Positions 22,551 to 34,273 of a DNA stretch of 64,000 nucleotides are shown here, one piece after another. The position numbers were made by a program, and so were the translations under genes. How positions within the stretch are numbered: the stretch's first letter is position 1; each line of letters starts with the position of its first letter. The notes beneath the pieces are model-generated. The model was not told where the DNA came from. It did not search any database and worked only from the letters and a program-made list of their open reading frames with translations. This DNA is from Cercophora sp. LCS_1 (taxonomy: Eukaryota; Ascomycota; Sordariomycetes; Sordariales; Lasiosphaeriaceae): contig JAPZLL010000004.1 of NCBI GenBank assembly GCA_036250225.1, forward strand, positions 248,001 to 312,000, written 5' to 3'.

Positions 22551-25094
22551 ATGGCTCTTTCCGTTCCAGCCGACCACGTGCTCTCTGCCATCTCGACGAC
22601 ATCGGCCAACATCACTCGCTTCATCCGATCAAATCGTTCTGCACATGCAGGCTTGTCCCTCGTCGCCCGTGAGCTATCCGACCTGCGTCTTGTTCTTGAC
22701 CTTCTTGTTCACGAGACGAACATTCCATCCCAAATCAGCAACCAGCTGTTGGCACTGCTGGATGGCTGCTGCGATGCACTTGTCAGCATTGACATCGTCC
22801 TGGCGCACTCCCCGGATTGGACATCAAGGTCCAGTCTGGAGGTCTCGAGGCACATAGGAAAACTCGAAAGTCTTAGGAGGGCAATTTCGCTCGCTCTCGA
22901 GGTCGCCATTGTGTGAGTTTGCTTTTCCCGTGTGGTCTGGATGTATGCTAATTCTGTTCGTCGCCGCAGAGCGGGCTCCTCCCAAGATGACGAACGCCAC
23001 ACAGCAACCAAGATACAGATTACTAACGAGGCAGACGACTTGCTCTCCCGATACGCTATTGCTGATGACGGAAACATCAGATCGTTGATTGAGCCATACC
23101 TTGACGTTGTCACGGCTTGTTTGCCCCTGTCGCCGCCCTGGGCGCAGCGCGAGCAATCAGGATTTCGTCTCGTCGAGGGAGGCCTAAGCCATCAACAACA
23201 CCCTCTCCCGCCACCAACCCGGCCTTTCACCGGCATGCGACCCATCGTTCTACCAAGCCCCCAACCTTCACTTTCTTGGCCAGTCCAACAAACCCACGCA
23301 TTGCACACGGAAGTGGGCCATGGGACGTGGCAACCACAGGCAAGCGAGAGCGGCCCCGAATCGGCGAAATTTGAGCCAGCCCCGTTTTCGAAGAAGTACC
23401 CCGATTCCCTCACCACGGAAACGGAACCCGGGCGATGGTCTGAGGCATATCAAGCAAATGTTCTCACTATCGGGACGTCATCGTATTCCCGAAATCCTTC
23501 GATTCGCTCGACCCTGGAACACGCCGACAGTGTTAGAAGCAGCATTTCTGGCCACCGTCCCAGCCTTACCATGGGCCAGGTTTCTCTGGCTGAGGCTCGC
23601 GCGGTCACACCCGAACTTGCCTCTGGGATGCTGTCGCCAGAATCCTTCCAAAACCACCCATTGACAACGAGATCCACTGTCTCTCACACTTCGACCATGC
23701 GATCTCCGCTACGATTACATCAGGGTACTCTGTCGTTCGTATCGGCCGCGACCTCAGCGTTGAGTCTACCGCAATCGACGACACGGCTAGAGATCGCTTC
23801 CGCCAGGCACCTCGCTGAAAAGGGGAAAGGCCAAGATCTTGTTCATATCGACAGCTCCTCAACTGGGACCATGATTGCTTGCCGGCACTCGAACAAGCAT
23901 CTCAAAATTTGGTCAATTCACAAGAATGCGGTCCAGGCAACCATAAAACCGAGCTCCTATGTCCAGCCACAACCACGGTCACGAGAATATTTTGTGAGAA
24001 GCCACGCCATTCTCTCCGAGAACGATGGCCTGGTCGGCGTGTCAACGCATTTTGGCATCACGCTTGAGATTTACAACTTCGCGAAGAGTGGGAGCTCTCC
24101 GAAAAAGGTGCAGGTGATTGAAGATGCCCACCGCTGGGCGTCCTCCCAACTGGATGCTTTTCACACCGATATTCCTCCTCTTGCTGTTTATCGACCACGG
24201 GGTCACCGAATCGATCGCTTCTTCTTAGTACGCCACCCCAGCGCCAAAAAGCCTTTCTGGGAAGACGCCAGTAACGGCATCAGTCTAGAGCGGGCAGGCC
24301 TACCGTTCATTCCACAGTTTCCTGAGCTTGCTTACAGCGCTACGGCCCCCATACTTGTCGCTGCTGCGGGACCTCGGCCAGGAGAACCTCCTCGAGCCAA
24401 CTCCACAATCCTAGTCGCCTGGCAGATGACACACGTGCCGGACTCGAAGCTGGAAGCATCCAGTCCTACTGATGCACGTTCCTCCCTCTCGGGGACCGCA
24501 ACGGACGGCGACATCCACCGCCCTTACCGCTTCTGTGTGCCTGATCATCCGGCGCTCCAGGGCGCTCTTCCGTCATGTCTTGTTGCGCACGGGACAACCG
24601 CAGTTTCGATATGGATACCCGCCAACCACACGGAGACACAGCTGCCGGGGAACAAATTCAAACGCAAGGCTATGCCCGCCCCTGAGCGGTGTGTTCTCAT
24701 GTGGGATATCATCTCGAACGAAACGCACATGTTCGCCATACCAAACGTTCAAGCATGCATCAGCCCAGATTGCAGACTGGTAGCGTATTGCGACCCCAAC
24801 GCTGGACGTTTCGTGGTGCTGGATGTTACTAGCGGTGGCGACGAGATTTGGTGGTGGCCAGACGCAGCTAAAAAGGACAGTTGTGTGTCCTTGGGGCAGC
24901 TCGGCAACCTTCACAACGTAACTGTGTTCGAGTTCAGTGCCGATGGCAAGACACTATTTGTCGGAGACAATAACGGAGGTCTCGGCTTGTACGAAGTCAA
25001 AGAGAGGATCGGAGGGCCAGAAGTCAGGTACGAGCTAGGCGATAGCGGAGCAGGAACCGGAGGGTTACCTGGGGGTATGGCAGAGCTGGCCTAG
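22551..25094 (+). CDS. STAND-N-like plus WD/beta-propeller-like protein (828 aa)
   Basis: Exons 22551-22912 and 22970-25094, separated by a 57-bp intron (GTGAGT, branch GCTAAT, GCCGCAG). Residues 1-120 are all-helical and resemble the N-terminal domain of fungal STAND proteins: SAISTTSANITRFIRS, then SLVARELSDLRLVLDLL. A long Ser/Pro/Thr-rich linker follows (residues about 150-400). The C-terminal half has WD-repeat-like strands, for example GTMIACRHSNKHLKIWSI and VFEFSADGKTLFVGDNN. There is no NTPase domain between, so it is not a complete NLR. It may be a scaffold protein. Function unknown. Confidence 0.75.
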
Positions 25095-25544
25095 GCCAAG
25101 TACTATATGGGTAATATTCTTGCCGGGCAACACCTGGCGGGCTCGGCAGGGTTTGGAGCCCGTCATCTTTCGAAATTAGTGCTCAGGTTTCTCCCACATT
25201 CAGCGCATTCACCTGCCTGGGCATCTCCGAGTCCAGGTCATCCTTTACAAGGACGAGATTCGATGCCAAGTCTGCACGCTACGCGATTTTGTGAGTCGGA
25301 ACCAATGCCGGAGCTTTATTGCTCCCTTGAGGCGCAGGACTGGTGTGCTCCTTGGCATTCGTCGTCCGAGGCAATTATGACTTCCCCGCTCGAACGTCAA
25401 CGTCGAATGAGAGAGACATCTCAGAGACAAAGATCATCTCAAGCAAAATGCCGCCCCAACCAACAATGGACACGACCCAAAAGCTACCATGTTTGTGGCA
25501 GGTCGCATGCTGCAGATACCCGAGGCTGAATTGTTGCCGACTGT

Positions 25545-26101
25545 ATGGGGAGTGGGTTGGACTCTTCTTGCGACGCATGCGGTCTCCCTTTCATCGAGGG
25601 CGGCGACATTGTGTTTCGGACAACCAGTATCGAGAACTCCGCAGATAACACCTCGGTTTCAAACGGTCGGGTCCGGATCCATAATCGCCATTTTGGTTGC
25701 GTTCGCGGTCACAGCTTGGATTACATTCCCATTTCCCACGCCTGGCACCATACAGTCTCGGCGATCCAAAAAGCAGGTCCAATCGTGTTCAACTCCGCCA
25801 GACCCGAGTCAATCGAGGCATCTCATGTCGCCTACCAGTCAGTCATCGCTATCTTGAAAGCTTTCAACGAGGCATTTGGCCCGAGCGAGGTTTGGCACGA
25901 TTATCTCAGCGTTCCTCAGTGGCAACCGCGAGTCCAGGCTTGTGAGTGTCGGACGTTGGAACGGGTTGGTTTGGGGTCTGCAGTGCTCTGATGGCGCGCG
26001 ATTTGCGACGTTTTTCAGGTCTTCTTCTGCAACACGTCAATGTCAAGCTTTCGGGTGAAGACACATCACCACCGCACCAGTGTGCGACCAGATGCTTCTA
26101 G
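25545..26101 (+). pseudogene. HET-type incompatibility gene, truncated
   Basis: A frame from ATG 25545 reads through a C-x2-C pair (CDACGLPF) into RVRIHNRHFGCV, YIPISHAWH and EVWHDYLSVPQWQPRVQ. These are the opening motifs of fungal HET-domain proteins, which trigger cell death on non-self recognition. A good donor GTGAGT follows at 25942. The only nearby acceptor (26017-26018) gives about 27 more residues and then a stop at 26099-26101. Full HET proteins continue for several hundred residues. The gene therefore seems cut off inside the HET domain. The splice is uncertain. Confidence 0.55.
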
Positions 26102-26629
26102 GTCTACCTCGGATGCCAGATAACGGCATGGCTCCTTGTCAACTTTCGAGCATCTTACATCCGGTGCATCGCAACAAACCATCAATAGGGACTAGCGGAG
26201 GTGCCAAACCAACCGATCGACCTGCATATTGGGAGCCAATCAGAGCCGGCCATTTTTCTCCAGGCGGGTGGCTGGCAGCAGTGGCAAGTGACTTGCATGT
26301 GAGCAAACAAGTCCGATGAGTGGCGAAACTCGAAGCGCTGCGCCGCTGTTGTGCGATGGCAATGCGGAAAACGTGCCGAGGTGCAGACAGTCATTCATGC
26401 AAGAGCACCACCCAGGAAGGCACTTGGCCCAGGCAGGCACAGGCTGCCTAGGGATGCCTCATAAGGCAACCGGGAGCTGGCTCCTATAGGCTCGCCTTAC
26501 AGTGGGCCTGAATCCTTCCACCAAGGCGATCACTGATCACCCACAACACGCCCCGGTGTGCTAACACAGACGAAACCAAACGCGCAATCGGGCATTACCA
26601 AACCTTGGATAACGAAGCATCTTGAAGGG

Positions 26630-26637
26630 TATATAAA
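26630..26637 (+). promoter_or_regulatory. TATA box of the AAA ATPase gene
   Basis: TATATAAA in GGGTATATAAAGTCC, 146 bp before the ATG at 26776. Confidence 0.6.
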
Positions 26638-26775
26638 GTCCTGGTCTTCAGGTTCTTGACGTTGTTCGAGTTTGACTTGTCTCTTTTCTCCCAGCCCCTT
26701 TTCTCAGATCCACTCTCACGGACCCACATCATCAACAACCTAACGCCCCTATTCCACCACCCCAAAATCATCACC

Positions 26776-28397
26776 ATGGCGACCTCCACCTCGGAAGCGT
26801 CGTATATCGCCTACCGCGACCAAAACTCCAAGACCCTCGCCAACATCGAGCTGGCCACTCTCGCACTCCTCCGCGACAAGTACCCGACCCACCACGTCAC
26901 CCTCACCAAGCCCTCTCGCTGCGACCTCCTCGGCTTCGCCAAAGCAGGCCACGCCGTCTCAACCGCAACCGACCACTCCTTTGACCACTTCATGCGCATC
27001 TACGAAGCGCCCCGCACCCGTCTGGAGCCCGCCGCAGGCAAACTGACTGACGAGACCTACTTCAGTCTGTTTACCTACACCTGGACGACGCACACCTTCC
27101 TCGTCTACGCAGTCGAGTACCAAGACCGCTACTGCCGCCCCGTCAAGCTCCTCTACGTACTACATGCATCCCATCCCTCGTCCCGCACAAACCCAACCAC
27201 CGATGCTCTGCTTCTCGAGTCCGGCAAATGGACGCGCGAACTCCACGGGGAGATCTACGTCTTTGACAATGCGGAATGGAAAAAAGACCGCGAGTTGTGG
27301 CGCAGCGTAGAAGGGTCATCCTGGGACGACGTCATTCTCGACCCGGACATGAAAGCATCCCTCATCCAAGACGTGCAGAACTTTTTCGAAACCAGGGACC
27401 TGTACAAGGAGATGAACGTCCCTTGGAAGCGGGGCGTCATCCTCCACGGCATCCCTGGCAACGGAAAAACGGTGTCCATCAAGGCGCTGATCAATTCCCT
27501 TGAAAAAAAGGGGGTTCCAGCACTCTACGTCAAGTCCCTCGATGCATGTGCCGGACCAAAATGGGCGATACAGGCCATTTTCCAGAAAGCGCGCAAGATG
27601 GCGCCGTGTTTGCTTGTGTTTGAGGACCTGGAGAGCATGGTCACATCCAAGACGAGGAGCTATTTCTTAAACGAGGTGGATGGGTTGCAGGAGAATCAGG
27701 GGATTTTGATGATTGGGTCGACAAATTATTTGGGACGGTTGGATCCGGCGATTACGAAGCGGCCGAGCAGGTTTGATCGCAAGTATCATTTTCGGTTGCC
27801 GGACGAGAAGGGGCGGGAGCTGTATGCGCGGTATTGGGCAGGTAAGTTTGTGGGGAATGAGAGGGTGGATTTCCCCGGGGAGGTTTGTGGGGTTGTGGCC
27901 AAGTGGACGGAGGGGTTCAGTTTTGCTTCGTTGAAGGAGTTGTTTGTTGCTTCGTTGCTGGTGTTGGCTAGGGGGACGCATACTGGGGAGGTGGATGAGG
28001 GTGTAAATGGGGCGGACCCTGAGAGGTTGGTGGAGAATGGAAGCTGTGTGAATGGTGTCAATGGGGAGACGAATGAGAAGGGAGGTGACAAGGACAAGAA
28101 AGAGGAAGTGAAGAAGGTCAAGACGGTCCCCAATGTGGAGATTCCCGAGTCGGTGCGGGACAACATTCTGCTGCGCATCATCAGGAAGCAGACGGCGGTG
28201 CTGTTGGCCGAGATGGATAATACCGAGGACGAACAGCAGGCTCCGGTTGCATCATGCGGGGGTGACGACGGTGAGCCACCGCTCTTTTCAGCTGCTTGGT
28301 TTGCTCGGAGGGCTAACTTGAGCAATTAGATAATGACGCGATGGCTGCTGAGCTTTATGGGATGAGGGTGCAGATGGCTGCGGATGCTTCTGTTTGA
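26776..28397 (+). CDS. AAA-type ATPase, fungal (520 aa)
   Basis: The start at 26776 is in a near-perfect context (CATCACCATGGC). Exon 1 is 26776-28270 and exon 2 is 28330-28397. The 58-bp intron has a GTGAGC donor, a branch GGCTAACTT and the acceptor AATTAG; it adds an end of 23 residues. Without splicing the protein would end at 28329. The N-terminal 200 residues form a fungal-specific mixed domain. The AAA core has Walker A GIPGNGKT (about residue 225), Walker B LLVFEDLES (about 278), sensor-1 GSTN and an arginine-rich RPSRFDRKY segment. A charged Asp/Lys/Glu insert (about 425-460) follows. The substrate is unknown; the fold suggests protein remodelling. No mitochondrial presequence is obvious. 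Confidence 0.88.
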
Positions 28398-29144
28398 TCG
28401 CGATGCATTCTTACATGGTTTGTTTGTGTCGTCTCATCGTGGCTTGCTGCGGTTCATTGACCATGAGAAATCAACACACTTAAATTCCTTCCATGTCTTT
28501 GTTGATTTGAGATGACGTTTGATATGGGTGGGCTTCTAGAACAATTTTGTTGCGAGTCGAATGCCCCATGACTGGCTGACTCTCTCAGAGACCGGCATAT
28601 TGCTTGCACACTGCACATGCCGAGACCATGACCGACACCATAATCTTTACTCGCCAATGGGCACAATAACCGGGTAACTGAGCCGTTCAAAATGCTTGTA
28701 TCGGTATAATGCCCACCCCAGCAAGTCTACCGGATCGCGGATATACCCCAGTATATGGGATGCTCCCTATTGGCCAAGCCCGACCCCTTTTCATATTTTT
28801 CTCCGCCAAACATGCTAATGCCGACGCGTGTGCAGGCAAATCACATGGGGCCCTTTTGACTTTCTCCCTCTTGGTTATTACCCACCAGATAAGGGGAGAG
28901 AAATATGCTGGTAGGATCCCGGCAGTTAGCCTTCCGAGAGACGATTCCGGGCACCCTCTCTCAGCAATCCCTGACATGGACGGGCTGTTCTTTGCTGACA
29001 ACGGCGGAATGTCGTTTGTATAAAGTCCGCGGTCGCTAACCGAATGCGGGTCTTCCCACGCCCAGAGTCTCCATTCCCGCCTGGCTTCCGTTTCTTGTTT
29101 CAAGCCTCAGGTCTTGACTTGTCTGTTTACCCACCTACGCCAAG
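28398..29144. other. Intergenic, promoter of the DUF1996 gene
   Basis: No gene seen. A TTTGTATAAAGTCC TATA-like element lies near 29017-29030, about 125 bp before the ATG at 29145. Confidence 0.45.
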
Positions 29145-30408
29145 ATGAAGTCGGTTGTGTCCAAGCTCGGCGTTTTGGCCGCCCTCATTGCGCATATTGA
29201 GGCCGGTCTGCGTTTCCCTTGCTCGACGCTGACCAACCAGCGACTGGATCCTGCTGCGCAGCCGGGTGCGCTTCCGTCGTCGCATCTGCATATGATTGTG
29301 GGAGGCAATGCTTTCAACGCTACCATGTGGGTTCAAACTGGCATCTGGCGCTTGAACAAAAAAAGCTGACAGTATGACAGGGAAGGCGATGTTGCCGAGC
29401 GCGCGACTTGCACGACGTGCCAGATGTCCGAGGACTTTTCCAACTACTGGGTTGCCCACATGTTCTTCAAGGACCCCAAGAACGGCACTTTCCACCGTGT
29501 CATGCCGCAGCCTGTGTCGCCCCTTTTGGGAGGTTCGCAGGGTGCCTCGGGTGGCCTAACCATCTACTACACCCAGTGCAGTCGCCGTTCTCTTATTGTC
29601 TTTTGTCAAGGATTCTAATCGACCCATCGTAGATTCGATCTCAACCGCGACAACCTCCAGCGCCAGCCCGTCAAGGCCTTCCCACCGGTCCGTCCCCACC
29701 TACCTACCTCCCTCCCAAGTCCCCCATACTAATGATAACTCCAGGGCTTCCGCATGACCGTCGGCGCCCCGACCGAGGTCAACAAGCCCCATCCCGGCCT
29801 CAGCTACCAGTGCATCCAAGGTGGCAACCGCGGCTCGCTGGTCTCCAACTTCCCCACGACCAAGTGCAGCGGCGGCATCTTTACCACGCACCACTTCCCT
29901 CCGTAAGCTCCCTGTTCTCTGTCCCATCCAATCCCTCTGACAATGTGACAATAGCTGCTGGGACGGCAAATCCCTCGACTCGCCCGACCACCAATCCCAC
30001 ATGTACAACACCGTCAACTCGGAATACTTCAACAACGCCCCCGCCTGTCCCTCGTCCCACCCCATCCGCGTGCCCCAAGTCGCTTTCGAAATCACCTGGG
30101 ACACGACCAAGTTCAACAACCTCTGGGACCCCGCCAAGGACAAGAACCCCTTTGTTTGGTCCTTTGAAGGCAACGGCGCGGGCACCCACGCCGACTACAT
30201 GTTTGGCTGGAAGGGCGACGCGCTGCAGCGCGCCATGGACAAGTCCGAGTGCTTCTACGATGGCTGCGGCTCCATCAAGAAGCAGGCCATGTCCGAGGCC
30301 AACAAGTGCAAGGTCAAGGACTTTGTCAACGAGAACATTGATGGGTGGATGAAGGTCATGCCGGGGATGGGGGGTGCGGCCAAGGTTAAGAAGTCGTTTA
30401 GTGCTTAG
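29145..30408 (+). CDS. Secreted DUF1996 protein (347 aa)
   Basis: Five exons: 29145-29326, 29381-29575, 29633-29687, 29745-29902 and 29955-30408. All four introns are 52-57 bp and in phase, with TGAC or CTAAT branch sites. The first 20 residues form a signal peptide ending near AHIEA. The body has the hallmarks of the DUF1996 family: LDPAAQPGALPSSHLHMIVG, CTTCQMSEDFSNYWVAHMFF and GLTIYYTQ. Later come CIQGGNRG and HADYMFGW, with conserved cysteines. Members are extracellular fungal proteins, sometimes carrying WSC lectin domains, which are absent here. Activity is unknown; some relatives are linked to carbohydrate surfaces. Confidence 0.9.
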
Positions 30409-30837
30409 GTGTCGTGCCGTGAGGGTTTGGCGGTGTAATTAGATAGCTTGTTTCGGGCTGTCGTTACAGTTGTTGCTGAGAATATTTTTTCGATCCTGTA
30501 ATAATTACGGTACGTCTGGACCATCGCGATGTGATCCTTGGCTTCTGCGTGCGGTATTTTGGGACGTTGTCGGTCGAAAGACACGTGTGCTCTGCATCAG
30601 GGTGGATAAGAGTGGAAATTTCATCGAGGGATTTGTTTGGGTTCACGGCCGTACGTCATAGGGCTTGAAGGTAAGATAGACACTAAAAAGGCGCACTGTC
30701 ATCTATGAAGCCTGCATCTTACGCACCCCTCAGTCCCGGACATCTCTCTAAATCGTCATCCTTATTAGAGAACACGCCTCCATTCATATATTTGACAGCC
30801 ACCACGACCCATCACCATCCCATCCGTCTTCGACATC

Positions 30838-32171
30838 ATGTTTTGTGATTTTATGCGGTCGTGTGGCCGCAAAATGAAGCTTGTTGGGAAGAAGAACGAC
30901 CGCCTATCATCTGACAACCAGACCGACCGCGACCCCATCATGAGTTCCTACCTGAAACTTGCCCAAGAAGCTGAGGAAAAGCAATTCGCCATTGCCATAT
31001 TTATCGCAACCCCGCTCCTCGCGCCCAACATCACGGATTCCTTAAACAGGACCGTCGAAGGGTACAACTATGGCCTCTCACGCTGCATCGAGTGGGGTGC
31101 GTATATTCCCATGTGCGACCTCGGCCAAAGTGGCGCCCTCAGCACACCCCCAACCTCCATCGACGACTCCCTTCGTTCAATGCAAGGCATTCTCTCCCCA
31201 GCCGGATGCGAGCTCATCCGCTCCCCGGCCCGATCCTTTGATAAGCAAGTCGGCATCCCCGGCCTAGCCGATGGATGCGTACATCCGGACACGCCCGATG
31301 CGCGCATCCATGATGGACGTCATAGAGGGCATCGGGACCTATGCTCAACACGTCGGGAGGGAAACAATGCCCCTTCCCAGATACCCTTATCCCTATCCAG
31401 AGGAACCAGGCGATCGACCATGTTCTGTTATCCAGATCAACCTTGAAGGACGCACGATCCTTGAGGGTTGGAATGCCAATCCAACAACCAGAGCAATGGA
31501 AGAGCTTGCCAACTCGCACGAGGTAGATGAAGATCCCACGCATCCGTCATTCAGGGCTCTTCCGGTGTACCACGGGTCGGACAACGCGTCTGGGGGCAGC
31601 CGGGGGGGATTTTACATCATTGCCGCTCATCATTGGGCAAGTCAAACCCAACCATGTCGTCCCTGGAAATGGAAGGGTTCCCGTGTTTTGGACAGCGTTC
31701 AGCCCGTTGCGCGCCTCTCTCTGGGCCGCGTTCAAGGCCGAGGTATTGCGCCCAGTTCCAGACGCGAGGTCAAGACTGCTGCAGCGGTGGAACTGTCGTG
31801 ACAACCGTCATGGTGGGATAAACCACGTTGGCTTAGCGTTGGGTAAGTTCACGGCAGAGCTCCCATTGGCGCATAATTGCCCCAAGTATGTGATACCTCC
31901 GGGACGAGAGCGCGAGTGGGCGGACCGATCTCGGTCGAGCGTCGGGACGGAGGGGTACTGGGGACATTTCTCATCGATTCACGGGAACGTCCACCCGACT
32001 TGGCCTTCCACCATTCACTATCGGGATCATTTGACTGCAGCGATGCTACCAGACGTCAAACAAGTCTGGGAAACGGCTTGGACTGCGCATGGAACTAGAC
32101 CAACATACCAAGATCACTGGTTGGATATTTGGCCACGAATCATGTACTCCATCTCGTTTGAACAGACTTAG
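30838..32171 (+). pseudogene. Frame-disrupted unknown gene
   Basis: Three successive frames look like one protein. Frame 1 runs from ATG 30838 to about 31250 (MFCDFMRSCGRKMK...RSPARSFDK). Frame 2 runs from about 31260 to 31600 (DAYIRTRPMRASMMDVIEG...ALPVYHGSDNAS). Frame 3 runs from about 31600 to the stop at 32171 (GDFTSLPLIIGQVKPNHVV...MYSISFEQT). Each change is a +1 step, one near a CCCC run and the other at a run of seven G. No intron of normal length explains either step. This could be a decayed gene or two single-base sequence errors. VYHGSD followed by FWTAFSP..A.LWAAF recalls DUF3990/ADP-ribosyltransferase-like folds, but weakly. Confidence 0.5.
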
Positions 32172-32197
32172 CAAACGAGCGCACGTACGTTTTTGTG

Positions 32198-33763
32198 TCA
32201 TAGGGTGAACCTGAAGCTGGGGTGCCAATCTCCCATATTCTTCTTGTCCTCCTCGGAGAGCGTCTCCAGCCTGATATCACGGTCGCCCCGATCCCTCTTT
32301 CTGTTCTCTCTCCACACGAGACCGGCCATGCTGGCGGCGCAGAGGGCACCAAACCACATCATGCCGAGGGCGACACTGTAGCCTGTCTTGTACCCGGGCG
32401 CCTCAGCCTTGACGAAAATGAAGGCGCCGATGATGCCAGCAAAATTGCCGATGGTGACCTGCGTTGATGCTGCAAACGAGCGCTTCCAGTGGCCCGACAT
32501 ATTGTTCTGCAACCACGCGAGGCACATTGGCGTAATCATGAAAGCGCCACCAAACACGAGAAAGACGGCGGCAAACTTGTAGTCTCGCGACTTGCCCTCT
32601 TGTGCGAGCAGCATGGCGTAGCCGACGGTAACGATGGATGCTCCTCCCAAAATGAAGCCAGAGCGGTGTCGCAGTCGGTCCGAGGCCCATGCGCCGAGGA
32701 TCATCATACCGGCGGCAAAGACGTAGACTGGAATGGTGCGGGCTTGCGCTTCTTGTGCTTTCCAGCCAAACTCCAGCAGGATCGTGGGCAAGAAGAAAGT
32801 GCCCGACAGGCCAGCCACCGAAATTCCCATGTACATGAAGGACCCCAGCCAGATCTTGTAGTCGCGGACGATGCGTCCGAGGGCGAATTTGTTGAGCGTG
32901 TCCATGCGACACAAATCGCCGACATCGGCTGCCATGCGCCTCCGTAGCAGCTCCTTCTCCTCAGCGTTAAGGTAGCGCGTCTGCTCCGGCCAGTCTGCAA
33001 TGATAAACGAAGCTATGATACCGAGGAACGAGGTGACGGCGCCCTGAATGATAAAGATCCATCGCCAGGGCGCCATGCTCGGTGTGCTGAGGCCGGCAAT
33101 AGCGTACGCAAGCAGACCACCGAAGGCGCCGGCCACGACGGTGCTGCAAAAGAAGAGGGATATTCTTTTCTGGTACTCGTGGCGCTTGTAGTACATGGAT
33201 GAGACGTAGACAATACCCGGCAGCACCCCGGCCTCAAAGGCGCCGAGAAGGACGCGCAGTGCGACGAGGGCTGCGTAAGAGTGTACGAAACCCATGCACA
33301 TGTTGATAATGCCCCACAGGAACATGAGGCTTGATAGCCAGAGAGACGGACGGACTTTGCGGATCACCATGTTGGAAGGTATCTCAAGAAGGATGTAAGA
33401 CGAGTAATAAGCCTAGCGCCCGGTCCGCGGTCAGCGAGTCCCAATATTCTTCACCCCTCGGAGACATACAAATAGAGCGACGTTGAAGCGGTTGCCTTGG
33501 TCCAGGCCCAATTCGGGCGTAAGTCCCTGGATAGCTGCGTGGCTGATGTTGATGCGGTCCAGGAAGGCCATGACGTATATGACGAAAAATACAGGCCAGA
33601 GCATGAGGTCAATTTTCAAGAGAAGCTTTCGCTCGGCCTGGGGATCAATTTGTCCATCGTCCCTAGATGTGTCAGAGGATGGCGACTTGGGACTGGGTGG
33701 TGAGACACCGGTCGCTGTATCGCTATCGGCACTAGGAACCTTTTCCGCATCCACAGTCGACAT
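32198..33763 (-). CDS. MFS transporter, allantoate-permease family (502 aa)
   Basis: Exons 33763-33470 and 33412-32198 with a 57-bp phase-0 intron (GTATGT...GCTAG). Joining gives NVALFAYYSSYILLEIPSN, the classic TM2 region of the Dal5/Tna1-type anion:cation symporter family (DHA/ACS). The N terminus is a Ser/Pro/Asp-rich cytosolic tail. TM1 has LWPVFFVIYVMAFLDRINIS. About 12 membrane helices follow, with the R-x-LLGAFEAG and W.WIFI.QG motifs of this family. It likely imports an organic anion such as a vitamin or ureide; the substrate cannot be told. It converges on the disrupted ORF to its left, with stops only 27 bp apart. Confidence 0.9.
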
Positions 33764-34273
33764 CGTTTGGTTGGTAGCTAGGTCCCAAGCGCGAGTTTTG
33801 TTGGAAGGAGTGAGGTAGGCTCTGTTTCACCGTGGAGAGCGGAAAGCAAAGATATAAGTGACCTAGGGTACAGTACCAAACGACAAATTTTGCTGCAGGG
33901 AACTTGCTGACCTCCAACCTCCGTGAAGTTGAGGTAACACAAGATGTAACGGTTTCGTTTCTTCTCGTTCGATATACAGGGGCTGCGCCACTCATCGACA
34001 GGCGCAGATCCAATATCCGCGTTATCGTGTCATTGAGCCGGTAGGATGTTCGCTCAATCCTACCTAATCCCTGAGTGTGGATGAAGATCGCGAGAAGAGC
34101 CCCCGCCAGAAGGAACTCGGAAAGTTAAAACACCATGGCCAAGGGGGCCACTTGTTTATGAGCCTCTTCGTGGTGACGGAACGGGCATTGAAACCGGGCG
34201 GACCCTCGACTTACGGTTGCTGTTGTGTTGTGCAATCCATCTGCCGTCAATTCGGTCCGGGATGCATGGGATA
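33764..34273. other. Intergenic
   Basis: No gene seen. This is the upstream flank of the MFS gene. Confidence 0.4.
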
